Positions 24,800-42,897 of a stretch of 64,000 nucleotides of DNA are shown in pieces. Position numbers and translations under genes: made by a program. Below the pieces are notes generated by a model. It ran no database searches. It was given only the letters and a program-made list of their open reading frames with translations, and was not told the DNA's origin. Positions within the stretch are counted from its first letter, which is position 1, and each line of letters opens with the position of its first letter. The stretch comes from Bugula neritina (lineage: Eukaryota > Bryozoa > Gymnolaemata > Cheilostomatida > Bugulidae), in NCBI GenBank assembly GCA_964035545.1, contig OZ037766.1, forward strand, positions 8,069,722 to 8,133,721, read 5' to 3'.

Positions 24800-27700
24800 A
24801 TTGCTTAGTGTATTTTTTTACTGGTGTAACGCATTCAAAGCTGCCTAGCAATGTAGATGGGAGTAGGTCTACACAAAGTCGTATCACCTGCCATAATCAA
24901 GAATAAAAATTACACAACCACTCACTTAGCAGCCCTTACAATCGCAATATATGTAGAGCGCATATTAGGAGCTACCATAATGCCAGCCAGTGTCAAAACT
25001 CACAACCTGCCAAAATGTGTCAAACAAATGATATTACAACCAGCTGAGACATATTCCACCATGTAGCAGTTGTCAGGTTATAACATAAGCATAAGTTGGA
25101 TACACCGACTTGCAATGGGTCGAATACAAAATTTACAGCAGTTATTAGAGAGAAATTAAAAAACACGATATGACCAATTCATATTAGTTTTAATTTCACA
25201 TCTCTTACAGCAAAGAGAGTATCAACTACAAAGGCTTAATAACATTTAGAGAACGTGCTAACAAACTAGAGTAGACAAAATAGTGATTTGCTCAGTTTAC
25301 CAACATTTAATAAGGTCAATCAAACCACAGACATCACAGATTATGGCTAGTATAAATTCCTCATAAGGAATGAAGCTAACCAATAATAAATTTTGATGAG
25401 AAAAAAGTATCCTCAAAAACAATCACACAAATTACACTTGTCATTATGATTACTCTTACAAAGACTCAGTATACGAAGTTATTTTAACTATGGTTATAAT
25501 TGAAATTATGATTATCATTTTTAATACCGACTGTGTACAGCTCAGTCTTCCCAGAAAACCACCAATTGATTTATATCACATAATGCTTAGTTCCTTATAT
25601 TCCTACAGCAAAGTAAGGATAATACAAAAAACATTCCTTCAGTAAAAGGCTCTAGATACACCTATGCCTATACTTCAACCTGTGCCATGGCCCCATAATG
25701 GCAGCCAGCTGAATATGGGTCGCTTATATTGCTACGAACTTTCAAGTTCCCCACCCCTTAATAATACAACGACTATTATCATTAGTTGTGTTCAGTAAAT
25801 TGAAAGGGATTTCTTTTTTGTCCTGGTTAGTATCCTTTCCTTCCAACATCCGATACTTTCAAGGATACTGAGCCTTCTGGTTACTGCATTATAAGACGAC
25901 AACCAGCTACTTTGTAGCTCAGGTCTCTTATGCTGCCATTACAATAACGTCAAACCACCTGAGTCACACATACTTTTCTTTTGACAGATCACTTGCTACT
26001 TGCAAAACTTGATCCTGATGTGACATAGAATGAAACATCAATGATGGCCCTTCTCCTATTAGAGCTACAAGTCTTCGGCTGCTCATATTATAACCAGTCT
26101 AATTCTGCCTGAGCATGTTCAACTCTCATCATTGATTAAACAATGCAACAAAAAGTGATGGGCTGTTCACTTTTCAATCGCTAAATCGCTTATCGAATCT
26201 TTGCTGCTCAGATGATGTCATGACAGTTTCTCTAAGCAACCTGCCTTTCGGGCTTTAATATTGTATACATAATGTCTTATTTTTAATTCAATAAAAGACT
26301 ATTTCTTTTACTGGTAAACACTTACATACACGTACATAACAACACTATCATTAAAATAGTCAAATTGCTAATATATAGTTAATATTGTTTCATACTTTTA
26401 CAAAAATATTTGATCAAAAATGTTATGAGTTACAATTCAAACAGTTTTAAATTACAAAATTAATTAACAAAAATTACAGTTTCATAACTATAATTACTTT
26501 GCTTTATGTTTAACTTGAACTTCAACTCAGTTGCAGATTGAGATATAGCCATATGAATTTAAAATATTCAAAGTAATTTTCTACTACATAATGACAAAAA
26601 GAAAGTCAATTTTACTCCAAAAACTATAATTAATAAAACTTCAATTCAAAAAAAAGTATTACCTACATATTTATTAATATTTTACAGCTGTTATAAAAAC
26701 TAACATATTTATATTAGTAACGGTGAAATTGTCATTATAAATACAACAATTACAATAATTAGTATAAAAACCACAATAAAATCCAATTATCATCATTATG
26801 ATATGAACTTAGCCCATCAATATTAGCTATTAGGTGTTGACAGAATATTTTGTTCAACTTGGCATTGTGAGATGAGTTGAATATTATACAATAATTACAA
26901 TAACACTAATCATTAGTATTCCAGGTTTTACTTTTAACTGTAGCACAATTTGAATTACTATTACTATTAGTATTACTGTATTAGTATTAGTTAAAATGTA
27001 ATAAAATTAAAGTACATATGATAAGACTAAAATTAAACATTTTAATTTACTATGAATTAAAATGTTTAACCTTGGGTTTTTGTACTTATACTTAAAGTTA
27101 ACTGGTTAAGTTGAATAAAAATCAATCATTCAAAATCAACGAGTGGTGAGTGAGTGTTCTTTTATTTTTAAGTTCAACCAAGTAACAGTAACACCAACTA
27201 CATTACTTATACTTACAGAATATTATTATTAATATTATTACAAAATATAGTATTACTATTAGTATTACTATTAGTATTAGTGTAAAAGTTAAGTATAGCT
27301 CAACACTACAAGTACAACATGATAATCATAATGATTATTGATTATCAACACCAACATGAAGCTGAACAACTGTTACTGTTAGTGTTAGTGCTACTGTTAC
27401 TGTTAGTATTACTATCAGTATCAGTATCATTCAGTATCAGTATGACTCACTTCACCATAACTTAAGTAACACTTACAGTTTGAGTTGCACTTACAGTTAC
27501 TCAGTTACTGTTAGACCTGTTGGCTGTTAGTGTTACTGTAACTGTTACTGTTAATAACTGTAAGACTAAGAGTAAGAGTAAGTGTGTTACACTTACTGTT
27601 ATTGTTAATGTTAGTGTTACACTTACACTTACAGTTACTGTTACACTTACTATGACTTGCAGTTACAGTTACTGTTACAACTGACAGACTTAAATTTATT

Positions 27701-29342
27701 TTAAACAACTTAACGATAAGCTTTAATTAGTGCTTCAATGAAGCGACATTGGTGATTACTGATTAGTATTAGATAAGCATAACCAACTCACGTAAAGTAG
27801 TCATATCCTTGCGAAAAATCAAACGGAAATGGGAAGTCAATAATACTTTACGCAAACTATTTTAAAATGAAGCAACTCCTAGCTGCTAGCATGTCATATT
27901 CACAACTCATTTTCGGCGCAAGTCAAGTAAATGAACTTTATTTAATTATTATTCTCAAGAAAATGCATTTGATAATTTTTTACATATATGTATAATATAT
28001 AATTTATATATTTATTTTGATCAAGCAACAAGCTACTATTAAATCTCAAACTATAATATGAATACCACGCTAATGAAATATTAATGCGCAAACTGTTTTT
28101 ATCTCGTAGAGTTACCTTTCTTTTAAACCAAAATGTGAATTAGGAATAAGCGCCTTCAAATGATATTCTAAAATAAACAACGCTAACTTACTGAACTAAT
28201 GATATACACGCAGCAGACCTCACTATGTCACAAGATTCAAAACTCTGTGCTGTTCTGCGTAATTTACTATGTTTCACCAATACAAAAAAGGTTAAAGTTT
28301 GGAGCAGATGGTTGGGGCTACCCTAAAAAATTACCACCAATTTTAGTCCCTAATGTGCCATTAGGCTCCAAGTTTCTTGCACAGCAAGTTTTTAAATCTG
28401 TCATCATATCCCAGGGTGTAGTTTAAATCCTTTTAGGACAATATGAACTAGAACAAGTTCAAGGACTATTGTCAATTTTAAATATGAAATATAAATACTG
28501 TGGTAAATTGTGTGTTGGGTCTGTTCAAACAAAAATTAGGTGATTATTGGAGGTTTCACTGAGAGAATGATTTAATTAATATTATATGGATACTCATCAG
28601 TTGAAAATAATATCTTGTATTAAAGTTTACAATTTTACAAGTAACATATGAGCAGAAGACAGGTGGAGCCCTAAAAATGAAACAGTGTAGTCAGATAAAC
28701 TGGTAATTTTTTAAGCTATTAAAGTAAATAGTGACAGTAGCTATATTCTATAATAACTTATTTAAATGCATGTTTTGGATTTTGAAATGTCACATAGCTT
28801 CACCACTCCTTGCATGCCAAACTATTCACCATAATGATATAATCACTGCTCCTATAGGCGCTATTGAATGCAATAGGGTAATATGCTGGAGCCAGGAAAA
28901 ATGGTAGCATGGCTTACCCCTGCATTTCCCCAGCTTTGACTACTGGTGCTTTCCAAAATAAAAAAATATTTGGTAAAAAAATAAAACTTAGTAATTACTT
29001 GGTCCTAAACCATTATCAAGTAGAAGCAACAACATCATCACTCCTTATTCTGATTCAGATGCAAGAAAGGAACTTATAAAATCAACGTAATATTTTTTGG
29101 GTGGTTTGCTAGTGAGGTTTACATACTTTGGTCTTTATTATCTGTAACAAAAAGTAGGTAACCAACCAGTCGACATTGACGAGCTAACACGACGGTAAAA
29201 AGGTCGCGATTTTAGACAAACCGGTTGCCAACAAAGCGGATTTTCGGCTTAATTTTTTTTCTTCCTTTATTCACTTGGTAAAAAAGTTGAACTCAATTGA
29301 ATACATTTCAAGTTACAAAACTAAGCTGAAAGTAAAAATCCA
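24800..29342. other. long spacer between two divergent genes
   Basis: It separates the start of the 4.1 gene (minus) from the start of PAPS synthase (plus), so both promoters and any 5' UTR exons should be here. I recognise no coding exon. The centre, about 26930-27690, holds hexamer arrays. A 75-residue frame at 28199-28426 resembles no family I know. Confidence 0.5.
26930..27690. repeat. degenerate period-6 arrays (TGTTAC/TGTTAG/TATTAC type)
   Basis: Three stretches (about 26945-26990, 27225-27290, 27365-27690) consist of hexamers ending TTAC or TTAG. The first two bases of each unit vary (TA, TG, AC, AG) while TTA plus C or G stays in phase. The open frame at 27511-27708 on the minus strand comes from this repeat and is not a gene. 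Confidence 0.8.
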
Positions 29343-35413
<6,071 letters not shown>

Positions 35414-36742
35414 GCTCTAGCATTCTGTATTCTTTATAGTACAGCGCATTACATTCTAGTTAAGTATACTAGTGTAGCTTTGTTTTCTTTGGCCTATCCC
35501 GAATTCCTCCAAGGTAATTAGTTTTTCCTGTAAGCAGCAGTGTTGTAATATCCCAATCATGATATTATTTAATTTGTTTTCTATATTTTCAGTTGAGTTC
35601 TATTTCATATATATTAATCTATAATTGAAAAATAATTTCACTTCATTCCATTGTATTTACATTTTATGCATAATATTGGATAACTATCAGGTATTGTGTT
35701 TTGTTTTATCTGTTTTATATTTTACTAAAGAACTCTTCTTTATGCCTATTTATCTGTATTTTAATTTTGTGTTTACCTATCTTATATGTTGTCCCCATAC
35801 CTGTGCAAATTTCGTGTGAGGTTGTATTTTCTTTCTTTTATTAAAATTTAGATAAAGTGAATTAAATATTTCGAGTGTCTTTAAATAAAACTAGCTATTA
35901 CCAAGTTGTTTGTTATGTGTGGACAACATTGTAAAGTAAAGCAGTATAGGACTTTTTATAGAATTGCTTGCAGTGATACAGCTTTACCTTTGTTTTATTA
36001 TTAGTTTATTAAATGTTACAATTATATACTACAGCAAAAATACAAAATTTTTCAGTATGGCATACTAGCTAATAATTATATTAGGTCACAACTGTGCAGC
36101 CTAAAAAAATAAACTTAATAATATTTTAGCATTATCCTCTTTTTTTTTTAAAGAAAAACTAGCCTTACACAAAATTACACTATTGTTACTAAAATGCTGT
36201 TTTAGATATTTAGCTAAGCTTAAAGTTTCCATATGATTAAGCAGTCGTATAAAACTAAAGATACTTGCAGAAATTAAGCTAAGCTGTCCGGTTTCTTTCC
36301 TAGACTCATGGTAAGTTATAGTGGTTTTAAAAGTGTTCTTAAATGCTTGCTAGTTATTTCAGAATATAACTAGAGCTTTGCAAAATGAAATAGAAGAACA
36401 GAATGTTAAGCAGATTTTGCTTTGATTGAAGTCTCAAATTTTTACCATGCAGTTATATTTTCCTTAGAGCCCAGTGGTTTTGGCAACAAATAAACATAAA
36501 TAAAGCAATGCAATAAAATGAGAAACTGTACAATGTCTAGAGTTATCTTTTCATTTTATGTGGGATAAGCATAATAATTTCAATGGTACGCAAAAAGGAT
36601 ACACGTCACAGCGCGCCAGTCTCCAGGGAAACTCATTACTGAAAAATTATAGGTTGATGCTTACTGATCACTGTAAGTGTAGTTGAATAGTTTTTGTGCA
36701 CCAAAACCGAGTTTATACAGGAACTCTGCCTTTAGCTGCAAA
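35414..36742. other. 3' flank of PAPSS and 5' flank of the next gene
   Basis: About 1.3 kb of AT-rich sequence between two plus-strand genes. It should hold the PAPSS 3' UTR and the promoter of the following gene. The 64-residue frame at 35625-35819 is hydrophobic low-complexity translation and not supported as a gene. Confidence 0.5.
35884..35889 (+). terminator. candidate poly(A) signal of PAPSS
   Basis: AATAAA about 470 bases after the PAPS synthase stop codon, followed by a T-rich region. It is the first canonical hexamer I see on the plus strand in this 3' flank; use is inferred. Confidence 0.45.
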
Positions 36743-39700
36743 ATGGCAAGAGAAGCACAATTATCAAGCAACTTTGATCGTTTGATTCAAAAGATTAAAG
36801 AGGTATTTGAATTTAAATGACTCTATTATAGACTATAATTACCTAGCATATGCATTATTTTTAATAAACCATTAAATCATAAATGATAATATATATTTTT
36901 TAAACATCTTTATGATATTATATAATTATATGCAGTTGATACTAATACTAATAGTTAGACTTTCATTTAAATGCTAGCTAAAAGTTATTTAAGTTATACT
37001 ATTATAATCAATTTTAATTTTAGCAATTACAAACTAAATGCAAGACTACTAGTACTTTTCTGTTGCCAGTGTTGGTAATCACAAAAATACTTCTATAACA
37101 TAATGATAATGAAATTCTAGTAGCCATCGAAACAGTTGAAGTTACTATCATTATATTAGCACTAATAATATATTAACTTCATTAATTTGATTAGGGTTGT
37201 CATCACAATAGGTATGTATCATTTTAATTGTCTTGGAAGAATTTTATTATGTTATATAATTCTAGCTATAAGTTAGACAATATTATATCTTATTTTGCAC
37301 ATTTAGTTGTTAGTGTAGTTTATGTGTAGCAACATATCATATAGTTTTTTTAATTTTATTACAGCTTTGCAATAGGTATAATATAAGCAACTGCCTGCCA
37401 ATCTTGCCAAACTATTACCATATTAATATATCACTATATAATATAATAAATATTCATTATTTCTAATAGACTAACTTGATGATGTTGCTTGTAGGAGACC
37501 ACTTCAGTTCGAAGAAAGATTGAAATACTTTTTGATTCCAGGGGGTTCTTCAATGCAGAACAGGTCTATTATAATATTTATAAGCATATAATTTTACCTG
37601 TACATAATTTTGTTTGTGAAAAAGGCAGTTGATGTGGTGTCTTAGTTGTAATATGTTGTAAAAAACTATATATATTTGATTTCCTGGTATGAACTCAGAT
37701 GACCTATATTCTATTTACTGTTGTAGCATGCTAGCAGTTGCAAATGTAGTTATAGCCATCTTAATTGGCTCTACTTTTTTTCTCAACTATCTCCGCTTTG
37801 TCCTGTTCAGGTAGCGGGTGGCTGCCGGAGGCCTAGCTCAATTAGGCTTCCCTACCTAACCCTGTCCTGAGCGTCCTCTTCATTAAGGGAACAAGATTGG
37901 AGGTCTTTTCTGATAGCAACATGCCATCTATGCTTTGGTTGTCCCCGGTTTCTCTTTCCTGCAACCTTCACCTCATGCACTCTTCTGATATCATCCTCTT
38001 TCTCTCTTTTGCATATATGTCCAAACCACTGTAACTTTCTTCTTCTCATTGATTCTAACACATTCATTACTTTCGCTTCTTGCCTTATGCTTTTGTTGGT
38101 CTTGTGCTCTTCAAGAATAATTCCTAGGCAGTAGGATATAGCATTCTCATTTCGCATACGCTCACTCTCTCTGCAAGGTAATCAGTCACTGGCCATGTTT
38201 CCGCCCGTATAATAGCACCGGTCTTATTACTGTTTTGTAAATGAGGACCTTGAGTCTCTTTGGGACTTTCTGATCACACAACGTCCTGGTCAGCTCCCTC
38301 CATTTATCCCAGGCTCTGCCAATGCACACTTGCACCTCTGTCCTGCATCCTCCCTTTTTAATTGACTCTACTTATTATGTTTTAATATCAGTATTTCATA
38401 CAGTTATCTTTTATTTTTGTATAATAAATGTTTTGTATAATAAGTGCTCATCTCTCATAATCCTGTTTTTATATGACTTTTGCTGTTTGTATGTGCAGGC
38501 AGCTCATGTATTGAAACATATAGCAGCTCCATCAGACAAGGTCAAGGCTATCAAGATAATGGAGCCAGTGAGTAGATGATATAAATATTAATATCCATGT
38601 TGTTGAGATAAAATATTTTAGCCAGTTGGAGTCTATAGAAATCAAAATCAGTACACATTTATAAGTTCAAAAACTTGATAATTATATTATAACCAAATAT
38701 AAATACATATTTGTGTGTATATATATTTTGGAACTCAATATCTTATTCTAAGCTATTGAGCAAAAAAATATGCTTAGTTAAGCTGTGCTTACTCCATTAA
38801 GTTGTGTGGCTCCTGCCAGTATGTCTTTATTCATTATGAATTTTCCATAGTTATATACATAGTAATGTGAATTCATATTTAGTAAATGTTTAAGTTTTAA
38901 TTTATTATTTGATAAAAGTTCTACGTTGATCAAATGATAAAGTATGATAAAAGTTCACTTTTCATATCATCATTGAAAAACCTGAGATGTGCTGAGCATC
39001 CACTATGCATTAGAAGACCAAAATCTATGATGTAGCAGGGCAAAATTGTGCTATTTATACATAATGAATGATTGAATTAAACATTAATAATATTCTTCAG
39101 CAATTTTTCTATGATAGTAAATTCCAAGTTTTTTATAATTACTAAAAATAACGTGTTTGCTCATTTATTAACGTAGTATATTTTTAAGGTTTTTAAAAGC
39201 AACTTTCAAAAATGTTGTTGTAGCGCCTGTGCAGAATGACCTGTGCTGATGCCAGAGTAGTAATTGATTCTGTCAGCATCCATAATGACAAGCTTATAGT
39301 TTTGGATTGTATAAAAAGGTATATTATTTAGTCATTTTTATTTTTTCCATTAGACATGATGCATTTTTATTTCTCTTATTAGATAATTCTTATTTATAGA
39401 ACAGGGAATAACAACTCATACAGTGTATTATTTAGTGAACAAAAATTATGTTTTAAGGGTTCGAAGTGTATTTTTTTAGAAACTTTTGTTGATAAGTGGA
39501 TATTAAAAATTCTTAATTCATCCTTGTACTGGCAAATGGATTCACGAAAGTTACATTGTTATTGTAGTACAATTGTACTACCACCTTCTGTTTATTTAAT
39601 ATGTAGAGCTTTAGTTGATTGCAACTCCCAACTTGGCAAAGAATACATTCTCAGCTCATTTCCATATGAGGAAGATAAAGTCAAAGCCTTAAATATTCTG

Positions 39701-40905
39701 GCAACAGTAAGTTTGATGAATACAAGCACCATATTAAAGGTGTTGGTTCAACTGTGTTAAAAGCATGAAATATTGATTGTTCCAATTTGAAGCTTTATAA
39801 ACAGATCTGCTGAATTTTAGGTACGTTATGACGTACACAACGTGATGGCAGCAGGAGGACATCAAGGCTACGCTGCCGTTGGAGGACTCTTCACTCAATC
39901 TCGTCCTCTTGAGAGTCATCTGTTTGGCCCAATACCAGAACAGATGGATAGAGTTGCAGTGAGTATAGCGTAATATTTTGAGACTTAATGTTAGCTCTAG
40001 TATTTCAATTTTAGGTTTGATTTTTAAGCCATAATTTCAATATTGCATGATTTTATGTATTAAAAATCAAGAAACTTAAATGTTCAAGATAGAACAGTTT
40101 AATAAAACTAATTTTCAATATTTTCTAGCAAAATTTTACTCTTTCTGTAAAAATAGAATTATTTTGTCGGCGAAAATTGTTGAACTGCTTTACTTATGGG
40201 TCAATGTTTTAGGGTCATGGTGAGATTATGGTGCCCAAGACAGCACAGCCGGGAGTTGTGCCCTCTATGTACACAGGCCACCCTTCATATGCCTACCCAA
40301 GAGATAAAACATATGCTGAGGTTAGGAACTACCCTGAGACAAGTGGTTATGCTGATGAGTTTGTGACAGAACCAGCCTATCCAGCTGGTGCTCCTCCTCT
40401 TACCATTGCAACCAGTGGTGCTCCCGCACCAACCGGCTGGCCTGGCCTTGAAATGAGGTATCTAGCTGCAGGAGACATTTATTACTAGTTGCTATATATT
40501 TAGTAGAAATTGTAAACTATATAATGTAAATAATTGATTTAGTTCAGAAATGATGTTTTGCAAGGTGTATTGAAGTTTTATGAATACAGGCTTTATTTAC
40601 TAGCAAGTATAATAAATTCAATTGTATCTATAAAATAATACCAAGTTACAATAAAATCGCTGTTTATATATTATTGATCTGGTCTAAACTTTATGACATG
40701 ATTGCAATGACATGATTTAAGGTTATAATACATTTATGATATATGTGTTGTATGTTTAATAATAACTGTATTTGCTGTTCCATCTCACATTTATAGAGAG
40801 CCAAGTTTCCAGAGAGATGTGGCACCAGGAGGTCAATATAACTCAACAATGGGGTCGTATAATAGATCTACTGGACCACTAAAAGTTGACCTATGCCAAT
40901 TTTAA
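36743..40905 (+). CDS. uncharacterised protein, DUF4476-like helical repeats with a Pro/Tyr/Gly-rich tail
   Basis: Function unknown. Exons: 36743-36802, 37495-37563, 38499-38567, 39224-39318, 39607-39706, 39821-39958, 40213-40457, 40797-40905. All junctions are GT-AG and phases close, giving 294 residues. Residues 1 to about 140 contain repeated units of the form hydrophobic-DSRGFFNAEQAAHVL, then a few residues and SDKVKAIKIM; a second unit has GKEYILSSFPYEEDKVKALNIL. This pattern (find the residues, lose the position, count the segment moved) recalls the DUF4476 family as I remember it. Residues about 145-190 are Gly/Ala/His-rich, and the C-terminus is rich in Pro, Tyr and Gly (PSMYTGHPSYAYPRDK, EPAYPAGAPPLT). 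No signal peptide or membrane segment is seen. The gene structure is firm; the family call is moderate. Confidence 0.8.
37777..38358 (-). mobile_element. 5'-truncated LINE (non-LTR retrotransposon) with reverse transcriptase C-terminus
   Basis: It lies in intron 2 of the DUF4476-like gene, in opposite orientation. The minus strand encodes the end of a LINE reverse transcriptase: IYKTVIRPVLLYG near 38200-38260, then (after a frame change) the open frame 38157-37852 with RRRKLQWFGHICKR and AGKRNRGQPKHRW. This C-terminal pattern is typical of LINE polymerases. The 3' end, at the left, finishes in a short A tail (GAGAAAAAAA). Flanks are a 16 bp direct repeat TTAATTGRCTCTACTT at 37761-37776 and 38359-38374 with one mismatch, a classic target-site duplication. 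Frame breaks and 5' truncation make it inactive. The LINE clade is not determined. Confidence 0.85.
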
Positions 40906-41023
40906 CTACAGAAACTCATGATTTGCAAAATATTATGTATAATACAATTAGAGTTGAATGATGAAAGCTGAATGTTGAACAAATTTTGAATACCGCTAGT
41001 TTTATAAATGTTGTCAACATTAA

Positions 41024-41029
41024 AATAAA
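41024..41029 (+). terminator. candidate poly(A) signal of the DUF4476-like gene
   Basis: AATAAA about 120 bases after the stop codon of the preceding gene, in an AT-rich 3' flank. Position and sequence fit; use is inferred. Confidence 0.55.
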
Positions 41030-42039
41030 TGATGTTTGAAATACTTATGGGCTGAGACAAATTTTTATACATAGAGCTTCAATTTATTTTTATTACCACT
41101 TCATTGTTATATATTTAAAGTAATTGTGTTTTCACAGTTTTTGAATTTGCTCAATTAAACTTTGCTTTAAATATTGCGTACAGTGCAACTATTTATTCAA
41201 TAGGCTGTATAGATTTTATAGTCTTATGTAATATTGTTATGCATTGTGTTATATTTTGTCATATGGTTTTTTTTCCCTTATATATTAATAAATTCCATGT
41301 AAGCTAATATTTTGTAAGAATAACAATAACTGTTTTGAATTGTTTTTTCTCTGTTCTTATGCAATTGATTTGAATTTTGAACAATAGAAGCAAGCTTCTA
41401 TTGAAAAATAAGTGTGACCTGATTAATAAATTAAAAGTAAAGCTTCAATTTTAAAACAGTAACAATTCTCAACACTAATTTGCTACAGGCATATATGGCT
41501 TAAATTTGTTATTGAAGCAGCTAGCTGCCCGGTGGTTATAAAACAGACCTAGACCACGTATGCAGCAATTTTTATGAGTGGGTTAAAATGATGACCCAGA
41601 TGTTATTGCTTATTTTATAGAGTTATCTTACTAAAATAGAACACCGTAGAACTCAACTCAAGATTATCTTGAAAACTGGTAGTAGCGAGTCAAGTAGCAC
41701 CCGTGCTATCACATATGAAGGCCATAATTATTATTATTATGATTATAAATATAATGTAGGAAGAAATTAGCAAGAGTCCATCACAATGTTCAATGGCTAT
41801 ACAATTAAATTGCAACCAAAACCTTTTAATAGTATTTAAAAATGACTAAAAATTGTAAAGTTGTAATCGTTAGACAAAGTTTTAGTTATCTTATAATTTA
41901 CCTTGCGTCATGTAATCTAAATCACAATTCATCTTTCATGAATAAAATTCAAATTCATATTGAAATTGAATCATGAATGTCAAAATCGATGATTATCATT
42001 ATGATATTCATATTGTCATTGATATTGATATTCATATTG

Positions 42040-42510
42040 ACATTCTGATACAATTACTGAATTAGTATTACTATTACTATTAGTATTACATTATGACTAA
42101 ATTTAATAATTAATAAATTACATAATTTATTTTTAATTAATATTTATATTTTATTATTAATATTATCATTATGGTAATCAATTATGACTATATTATTACT
42201 ATATACATGCTGATACTCATAGTCTAAGTCTCATACTGATAGTTATCTTTAAGTTTATCTTACTCTTAGTCTTAGACTTATGTTTATCATTATGTTACAC
42301 TTAATCATAATTATAATGATAATAATAATTTATAGTTAATAATTATAATGGTTATATAACATCAACTATAAGACTAAATTATACATTAACATGTAGTTAT
42401 ACTTATACTTATTTATGGTTTAAGTTACAGTTATGCTAAACTTAGAGTTACTGTTAGAGTTAGATCAATACTTAGTTTTACAGTTACAGTTAGTGTTGCT
42501 CTTAGTCTTT
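42040..42510. repeat. degenerate hexamer repeat region
   Basis: TATTAC/TATTAG words at about 42060-42090, then looser CTTAGTCTTAGA, ACTTATACTTAT and AGTTACAGTTA words to about 42510. It is the same general repeat style as elsewhere, less regular here. Confidence 0.6.
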
Positions 42511-42707
42511 CTGTTTTAGCAGTTTAAGGTTGAATTTGCCTTTATACTTATTATGATTACTCCATTATCATTATGATTATGTAACAGTTTATTTAATGTA
42601 TATCTGTGAGTGCCATCATTTTCATTGTGATTGTCATATCGTTGATTGTTTCTTTTTTGTACATACATTTATTTACAACAGTCAATACAATGGAATTGCT
42701 TATGTTA

Positions 42708-42750
42708 GTAGTGCTGCTACTACTACTGCTACTGCTACTACTACTATTAC
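42708..42750. repeat. CTA/CTG trinucleotide microsatellite
   Basis: A short run of CTA and CTG triplets (GCTGCTACTACTACTGCTAC and onward) about 150 bases upstream of the AAGAB start codon, possibly in its promoter or 5' UTR. No function is visible. Confidence 0.85.
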
Positions 42751-42897
42751 GGTTTTTAAATAGTTATTGCCTTTAGTTCTATTATCTTACCAATTTTTAG
42801 TTGCCATAAACCATATAAATGAAAAAGCAAAATAATTTTTTAAATGGCATAACGTATTGCTTTTTTATGATGTTTTTTCACCTTAATAAAGGTAAAG

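Larger units (their letters stand above)
40906..42897. other. spacer with simple repeats upstream of AAGAB
   Basis: It holds the 3' UTR of the preceding gene, then non-coding AT-rich DNA. From about 42040 there are hexamer words, and at 42708-42750 a trinucleotide run. The AAGAB promoter should be close to 42898. No exon is recognised. Confidence 0.5.

Noticed and set aside
27511-27708. Ser/Thr/Asn/Lys-rich open frame on the minus strand
   Set aside because: Translation of the hexamer repeat; periodic composition follows the DNA period. The same applies to 29699-29917 and 60418-60639.
28199-28426. 75-residue open frame in the spacer upstream of PAPSS
   Set aside because: No known family; surrounding AT-rich DNA has no matching exons. 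Left unannotated as a gene.
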